Positions 45,609 through 55,471 are shown, numbered from the stretch's first letter. The stretch is 64,000 nucleotides of DNA from Aquirufa aurantiipilula (GCF_019923745.1 NZ_JAANOG010000008.1:62001-126000), one strand, 5' to 3'. The notes: generated from the sequence alone by a model not told the origin. Numbers and translations: made by a program.

Positions 45609-46433
45609 ATGCCTACTTTAGAAATCTCACAAATCTACATTTATCCCATAAAATCTTTGGGTGCATTGTCACTTCAAGATGCCCAAGTTGAAATTCAAGG
45701 CTTGGCAGGTGACCGCCGATATATGTTAGTTGATGAGCAGGGAAAATTTATCACCCAACGCACTCGGCCAGATTTAACTCGATTTCAATTGAGCCTACAA
45801 GCTGATGGTTTTTTAGTCGAGGATAAGCATTCAGGTCAGAAAAAAACATTGAGCTCATCCATTGAATTGGGAGAAACTAAAATGGTAGAAATTTGGGAAG
45901 ATCATGTAGAGGCCAGATTGGTCTTAGATGATTGGTCTGAATGGTTTAGTCAATTGTTACAAGAAAGGGTGTTTTTAGTGCGTTTGACGGATTCTTCACC
46001 TCGGTTCATTAAAGAAAAATATCAAACTCCTTTGTCCAAAGAAAGTTCTTTCGCAGATGCTTTACCTATTTTGCTTTGTTCAGAGGCCTCTTATGAAGCT
46101 TTAGAAGACGAATTGGGAGATAAGGTTGATCGTTTACGTTTTCGACCTAACATCATTGTGAGCGGATCAAATGCGTTTGAAGAAGATACATGGAAGCAAA
46201 TTCAAGCGGGGAATGTTGAATTATTTGGGGCCAAACCTTGTGCTCGTTGTCAATTAGTGACAGTTCACCCTCAACAAGGCACGATTCAAAAGGAAGTGTT
46301 AACAGCACTAAGCCACATTAGGAAGATTGGTAATAAGGTATATTTTGGTCAGCAATTTGTACCTAACCTTCTTGGTAAAATAGCTGTAGGAGATCAAATC
46401 ATGGTTCAAATTCAACAAGATGCGGTTTATTAA
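45609..46433 (+). CDS. MOSC-domain protein (molybdenum cofactor-binding type)
   Basis: The protein has 274 residues. The N-terminal MOSC_N beta-barrel is seen in LEISQIYIYPIKSLGALSLQDAQVEIQGLAGDRRYMLVDEQGKFI. The MOSC domain carries the conserved cysteine in GAKPCARCQLVTVHPQQG and RFRPNIIVSG. Relatives (mARC, YcbX) bind molybdopterin and reduce N-hydroxylated compounds. moeA and moaC at the other end of the window fit a cofactor-making cell. It overlaps the following membrane gene by 14 bases. Confidence 0.88.
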   Translation: MPTLEISQIYIYPIKSLGALSLQDAQVEIQGLAGDRRYMLVDEQGKFITQRTRPDLTRFQLSLQADGFLVEDKHSGQKKTLSSSIELGETKMVEIWEDHVEARLVLDDWSEWFSQLLQERVFLVRLTDSSPRFIKEKYQTPLSKESSFADALPILLCSEASYEALEDELGDKVDRLRFRPNIIVSGSNAFEEDTWKQIQAGNVELFGAKPCARCQLVTVHPQQGTIQKEVLTALSHIRKIGNKVYFGQQFVPNLLGKIAVGDQIMVQIQQDAVY

Positions 46434-47214
46434 AATTGCCCATTTAGTCAGTTTAGATGTTGTTTTGGGAACAATGGCTTTTCAGGCATTTCTACATGAG
46501 ATTTTTTTGAATGATATGCCTAGTTTTTCTGAGCAGCTATCTTTGGCTTGTGCTGTTTGGGGTATTTATTTAGTTGACCGAATAATAGATCGAAAGAAAG
46601 GAATGGTACAAGATGAGAGGCATATATTTCAATCTCAGCATGCTATCGCTATGAAGATAATCTTGGTTTTGTTGGGGCTAATGGGTGGAGTAAGTACGCT
46701 CTTTTTGGATCAACATTTGATTTACTTTGGTTTCGGCTTGGGTGCTATGATGTTGATATATTGGATATTATGGTTTTATGGATTCTTTAATCATCTGTCA
46801 TCCAGTAAAGAAATCTTGACGGCTTTGATTTATACCATGGGAGTTGGGGCTAGTTCTTGGTATCGAATTTCTTGGTCGGTATGGACAGTCCTACTAGCGG
46901 TGATGTTGTTTCTTTTGGTATTCCAAAATTTGGGAATGTATAGTTTATGGGAATGGGAAGAAGTAGGACAGCTGAAATCTATACAGAGCTGGAAACGGAT
47001 TTTATTAGGAGTCGAAGGGATTTTTTTGGTACTATTTGTAGGTATGTTGTTTTACTTCGACGAAAAAATCGCTTTTATGCCATTTGCCATTACATTTGCC
47101 ATACAATGTTGGATTCATTATTTTTCAAAAAACAAGCTAGCCTCACGTACTTGGGGAGAACTAGCTTATTGTAGCCCTTTTCTGTATTTCGCCTATGAGT
47201 TTTTTTCAAAATAA
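46420..47214 (+). CDS. Multi-spanning membrane protein, possibly UbiA-like
   Basis: The 264-residue protein has about eight hydrophobic segments. The motif WGIYLVDRIIDRKKG between TM2 and TM3 recalls the first Asp-rich motif of UbiA prenyltransferases, but the second Asp-rich motif is not evident, so activity is doubtful. It overlaps the MOSC gene (14 bases) and the next MFS gene (20 bases), so the three are translated together. I do not recognise a named family. Confidence 0.6.
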   Translation: MRFIKIAHLVSLDVVLGTMAFQAFLHEIFLNDMPSFSEQLSLACAVWGIYLVDRIIDRKKGMVQDERHIFQSQHAIAMKIILVLLGLMGGVSTLFLDQHLIYFGFGLGAMMLIYWILWFYGFFNHLSSSKEILTALIYTMGVGASSWYRISWSVWTVLLAVMLFLLVFQNLGMYSLWEWEEVGQLKSIQSWKRILLGVEGIFLVLFVGMLFYFDEKIAFMPFAITFAIQCWIHYFSKNKLASRTWGELAYCSPFLYFAYEFFSK

Positions 47215-48460
47215 GGACGCTTACAGCGCTTTAAAATTTCCGGAGTTTAGAGCCTTTATTGTGGGTAATACCTTATTCACCATGGCACTTTTGATGCAAG
47301 AGGTGATTGTGTCTTATGAAATCTATAAGATTACCCACAATCCCTTAGCCTTGGGTTTAATCGGACTAGCAGAAGTGATTCCTTATATTTCTTTGGCTCT
47401 TTTTGGGGGGCATTATGCCGATAATCGAGATAAGCGAAAGATCATGCAAATTTCCTTATCGATTATCATTTTAGGTTCATTTTTATTGCTTTATTCAAGC
47501 CTACAATTAGACGCACAAAGCCCTGATTTTCATATATATACCATTTATTTTGTCATATTTTTGATTGGTTTGGCTAAAGGTTTTTTCAGCCCTGCTGCCT
47601 CTTCATTAAATCCATTTTTGGTGCCCAAAGAGGTATTTGCTAATGCAGCGACTTGGAATAGTTCATTTTGGCAATTGGGAGCGATTTTGGGCCCTGGAAT
47701 GGCTGGTTTTTTGTATGCCTATTTGGGTTTGGCAGGTTCATTAGAAACGGTTATTGTGTTTTTGTTGGGAGTGATGACTTGTTTGTTTTTTATTAAGAAA
47801 AGACCTGTTCCTCCCAAAGCTGTTACTCATGAGTCCATTTGGCATAGCTTAAAGGAGGGTATTGTGTATGTTTTTAAAACCAAGATTATCCTGTATGCCA
47901 TTTCCTTGGATTTGTTTTCAGTCTTGTTTGGAGGGGTAATTGCTATTTTACCCATTTTTGCTGAAGATATCTTGAAAGTAGGAGCAGAGGGATTAGGTAT
48001 TTTACGGGCAGCGCCTTCCATTGGAGCCCTATTATCCATGGGATGTATGATTTATTTTCCACCATTAGAGAAGGCATGGAGAAATTTATTGTTAGCTATT
48101 GCTGGATTTGGAATAGCCACCTTGGTGTTTGGTATATCAACCAATTTTTGGATATCCGTTGTGGCGCTATTTTTTACAGGTGCGTTTGATTCGGTGAGTG
48201 TGGTTATCCGACAAACCGTTTTACGATTTTATACACCGGATGAGATGCGAGGAAGGGTTTCTTCTGTGAATGGAATATTCGTAAGTTCTTCCAATGAACT
48301 AGGCGCCTTTGAATCAGGAGTCATGGCAAAATTGATGGGAACGGTACCATCTGTATTGCTTGGGGCAACAGCTACTTTGGTGATTGTAAGCTTAGTGGCT
48401 TTGAACTCGAAGGATTTACTGAAATTACAAGTGGCAAAAAAGGTTGACTCCGTTGATTAA
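47195..48460 (+). CDS. MFS exporter (EntS/MFS_3 type)
   Basis: The 421-residue carrier has twelve predicted helices. FPEFRAFIVGNTLFTMALLMQEVIVSYEIYKITHNPLALGLIGL and the loop GGHYADNRDKRKIMQ are typical of the MFS_3 group that exports siderophores or drugs. VIRQTVLRFYTPDEMRGRVSSVNG near the end is also characteristic. The substrate is unknown. Its stop codon overlaps the convergent next gene within TTAA (48457-48460). Confidence 0.85.
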   Translation: MSFFQNKDAYSALKFPEFRAFIVGNTLFTMALLMQEVIVSYEIYKITHNPLALGLIGLAEVIPYISLALFGGHYADNRDKRKIMQISLSIIILGSFLLLYSSLQLDAQSPDFHIYTIYFVIFLIGLAKGFFSPAASSLNPFLVPKEVFANAATWNSSFWQLGAILGPGMAGFLYAYLGLAGSLETVIVFLLGVMTCLFFIKKRPVPPKAVTHESIWHSLKEGIVYVFKTKIILYAISLDLFSVLFGGVIAILPIFAEDILKVGAEGLGILRAAPSIGALLSMGCMIYFPPLEKAWRNLLLAIAGFGIATLVFGISTNFWISVVALFFTGAFDSVSVVIRQTVLRFYTPDEMRGRVSSVNGIFVSSSNELGAFESGVMAKLMGTVPSVLLGATATLVIVSLVALNSKDLLKLQVAKKVDSVD

Positions 48461-49014
48461 CTGATATGAGCTTCTTGAGCTAATCGTTCTTTTTCCTCGG
48501 CTTCTTCTTTGTCTTTTCTTGCTTTGATGTGTTCTGGCCAATGTTTTAGAACTTCAGCCATGTGTTTCTTACTTTCTTGGGCCCATTGAATATCTTCAAT
48601 TTTACGGATAGGCTCTGCATTTTCTCCCAATAAAGCAGGCATGATTTTGAGGAAATAATCTTTTAGTTTCAAATCCCCTTTTTTGTTTTTTGAAATAACG
48701 ACGCTTGCTTCACAATTGAAGAGGGAAACTAATCCATCCGAAGTATTACCTTCAGAGAAATAAAAATGGTCCAAATTGTGAATGTCAATGAATTCGCTGC
48801 CAATCAAACTAGAACCTTGGTAATGAAGGGTTTTCAGGGATTCTTCATTCACAACTACAAAAGAAATTCGCTGCTTTCCTGATTTTTCTGCAAAATAATC
48901 ACCGATGGATTGGAAAAAATTACGCTTAGGTAACTGAATGACTCCAAGTCCAACCCAATGGGAGGGAAGTTCTGAACGAAGAAAAGATAATGATGCTGGA
49001 AGTGAATGATTCAT
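48457..49014 (-). CDS. Uncharacterised cytoplasmic protein
   Basis: The 185-residue protein has no signal peptide or membrane helix. It is mixed alpha/beta for about 150 residues (WVGLGVIQLPKRNFFQSIGDYF, SLFNCEASVVISKNKKGDLKL) and ends in a strongly charged helix (KARKDKEEAEEKERLAQE). I do not recognise a family. It lies 56 bases downstream of an ArsR-type repressor on the same strand and may share its transcript. Confidence 0.7.
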   Translation of the reverse strand: MNHSLPASLSFLRSELPSHWVGLGVIQLPKRNFFQSIGDYFAEKSGKQRISFVVVNEESLKTLHYQGSSLIGSEFIDIHNLDHFYFSEGNTSDGLVSLFNCEASVVISKNKKGDLKLKDYFLKIMPALLGENAEPIRKIEDIQWAQESKKHMAEVLKHWPEHIKARKDKEEAEEKERLAQEAHIS

Positions 49015-49070
49015 AGGAATGGCAATTTGGAAACGAAATTAAGGAAAGATTGGATTATGTCAAACCTAAA

Positions 49071-49358
49071 TTAAAGTCGGATTTTCGGCTTTGGCAATTC
49101 GAAAAATAAAGTAAAGGGCTGAAACCAAGCATGTATGGATTCAAAGCCCGACTTGTTGAGGGTATAGACTAAAAATTGCCCCTTTTTGCTGAAATCGATC
49201 AACTGAGCCTGTTTCAATAAATCCAAATGATGAGAAATACTAGGCTTTGTCATGTTAAATTGCTGAGCAATAGTTCCCGCATTTTGTGGGCCATGAGTCA
49301 AAAAGCGAAGTATTTCTCTTCTTGTCGGATCATTGATTGCTTTGAATACAATATCCAT
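49071..49358 (-). CDS. ArsR/SdpR-family winged-helix repressor
   Basis: The protein has 95 residues. MDIVFKAINDPTRREILRFL and AGTIAQQFNMTKPSISHHLDLLKQAQLIDFSKKGQFLVYTLN form the ArsR winged helix in the SdpR style. There are no metal-site cysteines, so it probably senses something other than metal. The 63 bases upstream contain AT-rich dyads (ATATTTAAATAT at 49381-49392), a plausible self-operator. The usual SdpI-type membrane partner is not next to it. Confidence 0.88.
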   Translation of the reverse strand: MDIVFKAINDPTRREILRFLTHGPQNAGTIAQQFNMTKPSISHHLDLLKQAQLIDFSKKGQFLVYTLNKSGFESIHAWFQPFTLFFELPKPKIRL

Positions 49359-49421
49359 AATATCTTAAATAATTAAACAAATATTTAAATATAAAGGTAG
49401 TATTCCAAATTATCCGTGGAA

Positions 49422-50351
49422 TTATCCTTTGTCTTCCTTACGATAAGCTTCAATTAATTTCACCTCACCATCTTTTCCAGGATAGAAATTTCCATGTTCC
49501 ATACCTAAGACTCCGGTATATCCTTTCTTTCTTAAGTGCTTGAAAATATTGGCATGATTCACCTCACCAGTCGTAGGTTCTTTTCTTCCTGGATTATCTC
49601 CAATCTGTAAATAGGCAATCTCCTCCCAACATAAATCCATGTTAGCAATCATGTTACCTTCATTGCGCTGCATGTGATACATATCAAATAGGATTTTACA
49701 AGCAGGACTACCTACGGCTCTACAAATCATGTAGGATTGATCAGAATAGCGAAGGAATAAATCAGGATTATCACTTAATGGTTCTAATACCATGGTTAAG
49801 TTATGCGGTTCAAAAATCTCTGCTCCACGCTTAAGGTTGTCAATTACATGGCCTGTCTGAACTCCTAAAGGCAGTTTACGATTGAAGTTTCCAGGTACTA
49901 CAGTCATCCATTTGGCATTGCAACGTTTGGCTGTTTCTACAGCTGTTTTGCAGGCTTTTACAAACATTTCGGTGGCCTCTTTTTTGCCTGTAGTCATGTG
50001 TTGAGTGTCAAAGAAGCCATCAAACTTCACTACAAAGACTCCCATGGTCATTCCTAATTTGGTGAGTGTCTCGCCAATTTTGGCTTGAAGCTCTGGACTT
50101 TTGCCCATCATGTCATTGTCTTCCAAAGCACGGAATCCCATTTCATGCATGAATTTTAATTGGTCTATCTCATCTGGACCAGCATGATTTTTGAACATAC
50201 CGAAATGGGGTGCATATTTTAAGCTAAATGCAGGCTCGGCAGCCAAGCTGTGTAATTGACTTGATGAAGCAGCTAAAGTAGCTTGGCTACTAGTAACACC
50301 TGCTCCCAATAAGCTTCCGCCCATCATTTGGGCAAAGGAACGACGATCCAT
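49422..50351 (-). CDS. Secreted TIM-barrel isomerase (hydroxypyruvate isomerase-like)
   Basis: The protein has 309 residues. The start MDRRSFAQMMGGSLLGAG is a Tat-like signal (RRSF followed by a hydrophobic run), indicating export after folding. The barrel carries Glu in LTMVLEPLSDNPDLF, Asp/His in CKILFDMYHMQRNEG and Glu/His in GVLGMEHGNFYPG, as in Hyi-type sugar isomerases. It follows the PVC-type cytochrome gene by two bases, so both are probably periplasmic partners. Confidence 0.85.
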   Translation of the reverse strand: MDRRSFAQMMGGSLLGAGVTSSQATLAASSSQLHSLAAEPAFSLKYAPHFGMFKNHAGPDEIDQLKFMHEMGFRALEDNDMMGKSPELQAKIGETLTKLGMTMGVFVVKFDGFFDTQHMTTGKKEATEMFVKACKTAVETAKRCNAKWMTVVPGNFNRKLPLGVQTGHVIDNLKRGAEIFEPHNLTMVLEPLSDNPDLFLRYSDQSYMICRAVGSPACKILFDMYHMQRNEGNMIANMDLCWEEIAYLQIGDNPGRKEPTTGEVNHANIFKHLRKKGYTGVLGMEHGNFYPGKDGEVKLIEAYRKEDKG

Positions 50352-50353
50352 GT

Positions 50354-53300
50354 TTATTTCTTTTTTAAGGTAGTTAAATATTCGACTAGGTTGACTAAAT
50401 CCGTGGTGCTCATAGCATCGGCTAATCCTTCTGGCATCATGGAATTAGGTAATTGTTTCACTGATTTTAAGGCGGAAGTTTTGAAGTTTTGTACCATTCC
50501 ACCGGGCAATTTCATGATAATATCCGTTTCGTTTTTAGAACTGATGATACCTTGGTAAGTCTCCCCAGACTTGGTTAATATTTCATAGGTTTCATAACCA
50601 AAATTTATTCCAGCATTAGGGTGCATGATGGATACATACATGCCATCTTTGGATAATTTAGAGCCAATTTCCGTTAATTTTGGACCGAAGTCGATTCCTT
50701 CTTGATATACCTGATGGCACATAGAACATTGATCGACAAATACCTTTATTCCGGCTTGCGCATTTCCTTTTTGTCCTAAAAGGGTGTTCAAATCCAGATG
50801 TTTTGTTTTGGCATTTTGAGTGGTTCCACCTAAATAGGAATTAGCTTCCATACGAACAGCCTTTCTCCATGTTCTACTGACACCTTCAACCACGGAAGGA
50901 ATAAATTCGGTGCTTACTTTTTTATTTTTTAAAATATCCAATACATAGTTTTCACCATTGGCAGAATTACCTAAACTTCGGGCAGCTTCTTTTCTAATGC
51001 TCATAGACAGGTTTTTCTGGTTCATGGCATCAAATAACAGAGATAAGGTACTTGGCTGACCAATCCAGCGAATGGATTCGATAATAGCTTTTTGTTGGTC
51101 TTCATTCCCTTTTTGAAAAGTTTGAGCCACCAAAGCAGCACCTCCATTTAATTTATAGAGGATTGACCTTGCTTTTCTACTTTGCTTGCCAGTCAAAACC
51201 ATTTGCAATACTTTTTCTTTTTCCTCCGCTAACTCGTATTTCTCGACCAATTCTAAATATTCTACTTCGGAAGTTTTAGGTAATAAATCTCTCAATACTT
51301 TTTTGGCGTCGGCATTGGAAGCGATGAATGTTGGATTGATATGCCGTAATCCAATTAACTGAGACTCGGTTTGTCCTTGGAAATTTTTGGATATCAGATC
51401 AATTAACATACCTGATTTTTTATCACTTGGAATAAAATCTAGCGCTCTGAAATAACGAAGTTTTTGTGATAGAGTTTGATTGCTTTTTAATTCAGCAAAA
51501 ATGTATGGAAGCGCATTTTCTGTTCTAGCTCTCCAAATAACATCTTGAAATGCTGCTGAAGACGAATTAACAGAAAGAGCTAAATAAGCATTTAATCGAC
51601 TGTTCCAAAGTCCATCCGCACCGATACCTAGCGCTTCTAAGTACCAACGGTCTTGGCCATTGTGTTGCTGGGCTAATTGTGCCCACATAACATCTGCCTG
51701 TGGATCTTGAAAATGACGTAAAGCAATGGCTAATTCCCGACGAACCTGTGGGTTTTCATCCTTCACCCAAGATGTTGCAAGTTCTTTCCACTGAGCGAAT
51801 GGAGTTCTTTTCGCCTGACGAATAGCCATCATGCGAATATCCGCTAATCCGTCATTTGCAGCTAATTGCAGGTATTTCTGTGCTTGTGTCGTTTTCATTA
51901 AAGCCCAGAAAGCACGTGCTTTCATGCGCGGATTTGCATTATTTTGATAAGATTTTTCCAAGGCAGATTCAGCAGATTTACCCCAATTCATTAATTTTTT
52001 AAATGCCAAATACCTTTGAGCCAAATTGGGGTTTTCTAATGCAAGAATAGCATTCTCCGGAGTATTCAAAGGCATTGACTTTACCTGGTATGCATGGCCT
52101 TTAGGAGCAACACGATAAATTCTACCTTTGGTTTGGTCGCCAGCTTGATGTCCACCAACGCCTGGGTCGTACCAGTCGGCAATGAATAAGGACCCATCGG
52201 GAGCAGCGGTTACATCTGCAGGTCTAAACCATTGGTCATTGATTCCTTCTACCAAAGGTAGGATACTAGCTTCATAGCCTGCACCTTGGGCTTTAACGGG
52301 ATAGCTTCTTACTACATTAGGACCTGCATCGCAGTGAATCATTTGATTTTGAAAGGCCTTGGGCAATAAATTACCTTCATATAAAATCAATCCCGTAGGT
52401 GAGCCTGAGCCTGTTTGCAATAAATTAGGTACAACGCCTGGGTCATTCAAGTGCCAATGTCTTCTAGGGATTTCTGGTTCAATATTGGTACGATTGGCTG
52501 ACCAACCCGCATCACTCATTTCGTCACGGTATCCATAGTTTCCATGTTCCATCACGAAATTGATTCTCACACCTTTATTTCCGTCATCATCATTGTCAGA
52601 TTGCCATAAACCACCATAGGAATCAACGGCTACTTCATAATTGTTTCTGAAATTATGTCCAAGAACCTCTACCTGTGAACCATCTACATTACAACGGAAG
52701 GCCATGCCTTGCTTGTATTTTTTAGGCCCAATGGGGTCTCCATCTTGATCCAAGACAGCTTTTCCTTGCGCGTCTAATAATTGTCCTCCTTCATTTCCAA
52801 AGTTGAAATAGAGTTTTCCATCAGGACCAAATGTAAAGGCATGGGCGCCATGATCATGTTGCTCACCACCAATTCCTTGAAACATGACTTCCTTGCGATC
52901 CGCTTTCCCATCTCGATTATCGTCAAACATTCTCCAGATATACGGACTTTGAGAAACTATGACCATGGAATCCAGCACAGCTATACCAAGTGGAGCATTT
53001 AATTCTGGTGATTGATAAAATATTTTTCTTGAATCCGCTTTCCCATCACCATTCGTGTCTTCGAGAATTAACACTTTGTCGCCCTGAGGGTTTGTCGGGT
53101 TTCCGTTGATATTAGGACGGTAATTGTAAGCTTCTACGACCCAAACACGACCTTGTGCATCGACATCGATGTTAGTCGGGTTTTGAAGCATTGGTTCGGA
53201 AGCAAATAGGGTGATTTCTAGTTCAGGATGTATTTTTAACCCTTTTAAAGCATTTTCTGTTTGTCTTTTTTGCGATTCAGTTAATGAATCCAATAAAACT

Positions 53301-53407
53301 TGGCCCCAACGGGCAGATTGATTTTTGTAAAAAGAAGAGACAAATAAGAGGGCAAAAAGAGATAATGCCGTCAGAAAAATAGGTTTTTTAGAAGGAGTCC
53401 AATTCAT
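50354..53407 (-). CDS. PVC-type heme-binding CxxCH protein with propeller and HEAT repeats
   Basis: The 1017-residue secreted protein has an N-terminal hydrophobic signal (IFLTALSLFALLFVSSFY). Residues about 50-440 form the membrane-bound-dehydrogenase beta-propeller (PTNIDVDAQGRVWVVEAYNYR, DTNGDGKADSRKIFY, HGAHAFTFGPDGKLYFNFGNEGG). Residues about 440-830 are HEAT-like helical repeats. A C-terminal cytochrome c has CSMCH at 894-898 and a likely Met ligand in SMMPEGL. Such proteins are thought to oxidise sugars or alcohols in the periplasm. The exported isomerase is two bases downstream. Confidence 0.9.
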   Translation of the reverse strand: MNWTPSKKPIFLTALSLFALLFVSSFYKNQSARWGQVLLDSLTESQKRQTENALKGLKIHPELEITLFASEPMLQNPTNIDVDAQGRVWVVEAYNYRPNINGNPTNPQGDKVLILEDTNGDGKADSRKIFYQSPELNAPLGIAVLDSMVIVSQSPYIWRMFDDNRDGKADRKEVMFQGIGGEQHDHGAHAFTFGPDGKLYFNFGNEGGQLLDAQGKAVLDQDGDPIGPKKYKQGMAFRCNVDGSQVEVLGHNFRNNYEVAVDSYGGLWQSDNDDDGNKGVRINFVMEHGNYGYRDEMSDAGWSANRTNIEPEIPRRHWHLNDPGVVPNLLQTGSGSPTGLILYEGNLLPKAFQNQMIHCDAGPNVVRSYPVKAQGAGYEASILPLVEGINDQWFRPADVTAAPDGSLFIADWYDPGVGGHQAGDQTKGRIYRVAPKGHAYQVKSMPLNTPENAILALENPNLAQRYLAFKKLMNWGKSAESALEKSYQNNANPRMKARAFWALMKTTQAQKYLQLAANDGLADIRMMAIRQAKRTPFAQWKELATSWVKDENPQVRRELAIALRHFQDPQADVMWAQLAQQHNGQDRWYLEALGIGADGLWNSRLNAYLALSVNSSSAAFQDVIWRARTENALPYIFAELKSNQTLSQKLRYFRALDFIPSDKKSGMLIDLISKNFQGQTESQLIGLRHINPTFIASNADAKKVLRDLLPKTSEVEYLELVEKYELAEEKEKVLQMVLTGKQSRKARSILYKLNGGAALVAQTFQKGNEDQQKAIIESIRWIGQPSTLSLLFDAMNQKNLSMSIRKEAARSLGNSANGENYVLDILKNKKVSTEFIPSVVEGVSRTWRKAVRMEANSYLGGTTQNAKTKHLDLNTLLGQKGNAQAGIKVFVDQCSMCHQVYQEGIDFGPKLTEIGSKLSKDGMYVSIMHPNAGINFGYETYEILTKSGETYQGIISSKNETDIIMKLPGGMVQNFKTSALKSVKQLPNSMMPEGLADAMSTTDLVNLVEYLTTLKKK

Positions 53408-53482
53408 AAGTATGTGTTTTTCCGTAGAATACCTATAAATTTCAATTAAAACCCTGTAAAATCCTAATGGACTTATCCTGAT

Positions 53483-54520
53483 TTATGACTGTATTCCTAA
53501 AAAACGATTCATTTTTTTTCGGAATGCTAGATAGGCCAAAAAGGAATCCGCTGTAAATACGTGTTCCTTAAATAGTCTTTTCCAATCTGCTATGCCTAGT
53601 TTTTTGGGGGAATGTGCCGATGCTTTCCATAAATAATAAGATCTTTTCAGGAATGATTTTTCATTCTCTGTAATCCTGGTTAATAATAAATGGTATTCAA
53701 AAAGGATGGGTTGGATTAAATCTTGATATTTACCCTGAGTATATTCATTGATTTTGGAATACATGAATATACGGTTGTATATAAACGCAGCGGATTTATT
53801 GCTGTCCGTATAACTCATCCCGCCTTCGTTTTTCCGATAAATAGACATGATTTCGGGTAAATAAGCGATAGGACCTTCTTCTGCTAAAATGACATATAAT
53901 GGGATATCGCCACTTTTTGAATGAAAAAACCATTCTGGAAGTGTTTTGACAAGTTTTTTTCTCATCATGACGCTGGCTGTGGCCATGAACCAAGCTTCTC
54001 GTTCTTTTAACAAATCCGTAGATTTAATCCAAGGTGCCTGATCTGCGGAATTGATTAGTGAAGGTTCTCTTCCTGTGCCATCTTCATAAATGATTTGGGC
54101 ATTATGGAAACAAGCAGAGGCTTGTGGATGGCTATCCAAAAAATCTACTTGTTTTTGGAGTTTATCGGGAGAAGTCCAATAATCATCTCCTTCTATGTGA
54201 ACGATGTATTCTCCTTGGCAATCAAAAAAACAATGTAAAAAATTCACTTTAGCGCCGACATTTTCAGGTCGGACATAGGCTTTTATTTTTTCAGGATAAC
54301 GGTCTGCATAGGACTGAATAATGGAAGCCGTATTATCTGGGGAATGATCTTCTCCGATGATGATTTCAAAGTCAAAATCCGTTTTTTGTTGGAGGATGTT
54401 GTCTAAACAAGTCTGTATATAAGGTTCATGTTTATAAGTAATCAGACAAACGGAAACCTTGGGTTGTTTGGCCGTTTGAGGATTACCATAAAGATGATGA
54501 TTCAAGTAGCTAAAATCCAT
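53483..54520 (-). CDS. Family 2 glycosyltransferase
   Basis: The 345-residue protein has the GT-A opening KVSVCLITYKHEPYIQTCLDNIL, followed by FEIIIGEDHSPDNT, metal and sugar-nucleotide residues in YIVHIEGDDYWTSPDKL and an acceptor-side AEEGPIAYLPEIMSIYRKNEGG. There is no membrane helix, so it is cytoplasmic and probably adds a sugar to a surface glycan. Its ATG overlaps the stop of the upstream glycosidase-like gene by one base (TAATG), which couples their translation. Confidence 0.9.
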   Translation of the reverse strand: MDFSYLNHHLYGNPQTAKQPKVSVCLITYKHEPYIQTCLDNILQQKTDFDFEIIIGEDHSPDNTASIIQSYADRYPEKIKAYVRPENVGAKVNFLHCFFDCQGEYIVHIEGDDYWTSPDKLQKQVDFLDSHPQASACFHNAQIIYEDGTGREPSLINSADQAPWIKSTDLLKEREAWFMATASVMMRKKLVKTLPEWFFHSKSGDIPLYVILAEEGPIAYLPEIMSIYRKNEGGMSYTDSNKSAAFIYNRIFMYSKINEYTQGKYQDLIQPILFEYHLLLTRITENEKSFLKRSYYLWKASAHSPKKLGIADWKRLFKEHVFTADSFLAYLAFRKKMNRFLGIQS

Positions 54521-55464
54521 TATTTTTCTTCTAAAATGGCATATCCTACACCGCTTTGACCAAAATGATTACCATTATAAAATAAAATGGTCTTTTCTTG
54601 ATGACGAATTACTAAAGGATATTCAATCATTTCGTAATCCCAATCTTGCTCATTATCACTAACATCTATACCGGCTAAGTCATCTTGTCTTTTCCAATGA
54701 ATTCCATCCGTTGATTCTGCATAATAGATTCGGTATGAGCGAGAACGATTAGTGCGATAGTCTGTACAAGCGCGTGCAGAAAACCACATTTTGTAAATGC
54801 CATTTTCAATTAGGACCGTAGGGCGAGAAATACCACCTTCTACTTCATCCCGGTAATCGATAGCCACTTGCCCTTTTCTGTCCCAGTTAATCCCATCGGT
54901 AGATTCTGCGTATTTAATGTGGTAACAAGGCTCCATTAAATTACCATCTGGAAGCCAATGAGTACAGTTTAAATACCAAACTTTGTATTTGCCTTGGTCA
55001 TATAGAAAACAGGCAGAGCCATTGAAAAATGGTTCGGTGGCCGTTGTACTTATAATGGGGCCTTGAAATTTTTTGGTATAATGAATGCCATCCGTAGAGC
55101 TTGCCAAACCTAGTGCATTATGGTATGGAATGGTATTTCTAACGGTCCAACCAATGTAATAAAGCCATTTTTCTTCTCCGTTTTGAAGGAACCATGTGGG
55201 CATAATGCCACAATCATCAAAGGTTCCAGGAGCACCTAAAGTTAAAATGGGCTCAGGGTGAACATACAAGATGTTGGATAAATTATTGGAATCTAAGTCA
55301 ATGAAGGAAGCTTGACAGCGTCCTTTGGAATCACGTGCCGAGTAATATAAACGGATTCGATCAGGGTAATTGGTGTCAGCACATACAACGTGTGCGTATT
55401 TTTTTTGATTCCATTCGGAAAGTCCGTCTGGACAAAAGAGTAAACCTTGTTTATTCCACCGCAT
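54520..55464 (-). CDS. Glycosidase-like five-bladed beta-propeller protein
   Basis: The protein has 314 residues. Repeated blades with the motif YYAESTDGIHW or YAESTDGINWDRKGQ and ASSTDGIHYTK are characteristic of GH43/GH130-like propellers. Acidic residues in TFDDCGIMPTWF and RDEVEGGISRP may be catalytic. There is no signal peptide from the ATG at 55464; the longer frame upstream is encoded by a palindrome and is rejected. It may process or phosphorolyse an intracellular glycoside. It is coupled to the glycosyltransferase downstream. Confidence 0.75.
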   Translation of the reverse strand: MRWNKQGLLFCPDGLSEWNQKKYAHVVCADTNYPDRIRLYYSARDSKGRCQASFIDLDSNNLSNILYVHPEPILTLGAPGTFDDCGIMPTWFLQNGEEKWLYYIGWTVRNTIPYHNALGLASSTDGIHYTKKFQGPIISTTATEPFFNGSACFLYDQGKYKVWYLNCTHWLPDGNLMEPCYHIKYAESTDGINWDRKGQVAIDYRDEVEGGISRPTVLIENGIYKMWFSARACTDYRTNRSRSYRIYYAESTDGIHWKRQDDLAGIDVSDNEQDWDYEMIEYPLVIRHQEKTILFYNGNHFGQSGVGYAILEEK

Positions 55465-55471
55465 AATTTTT

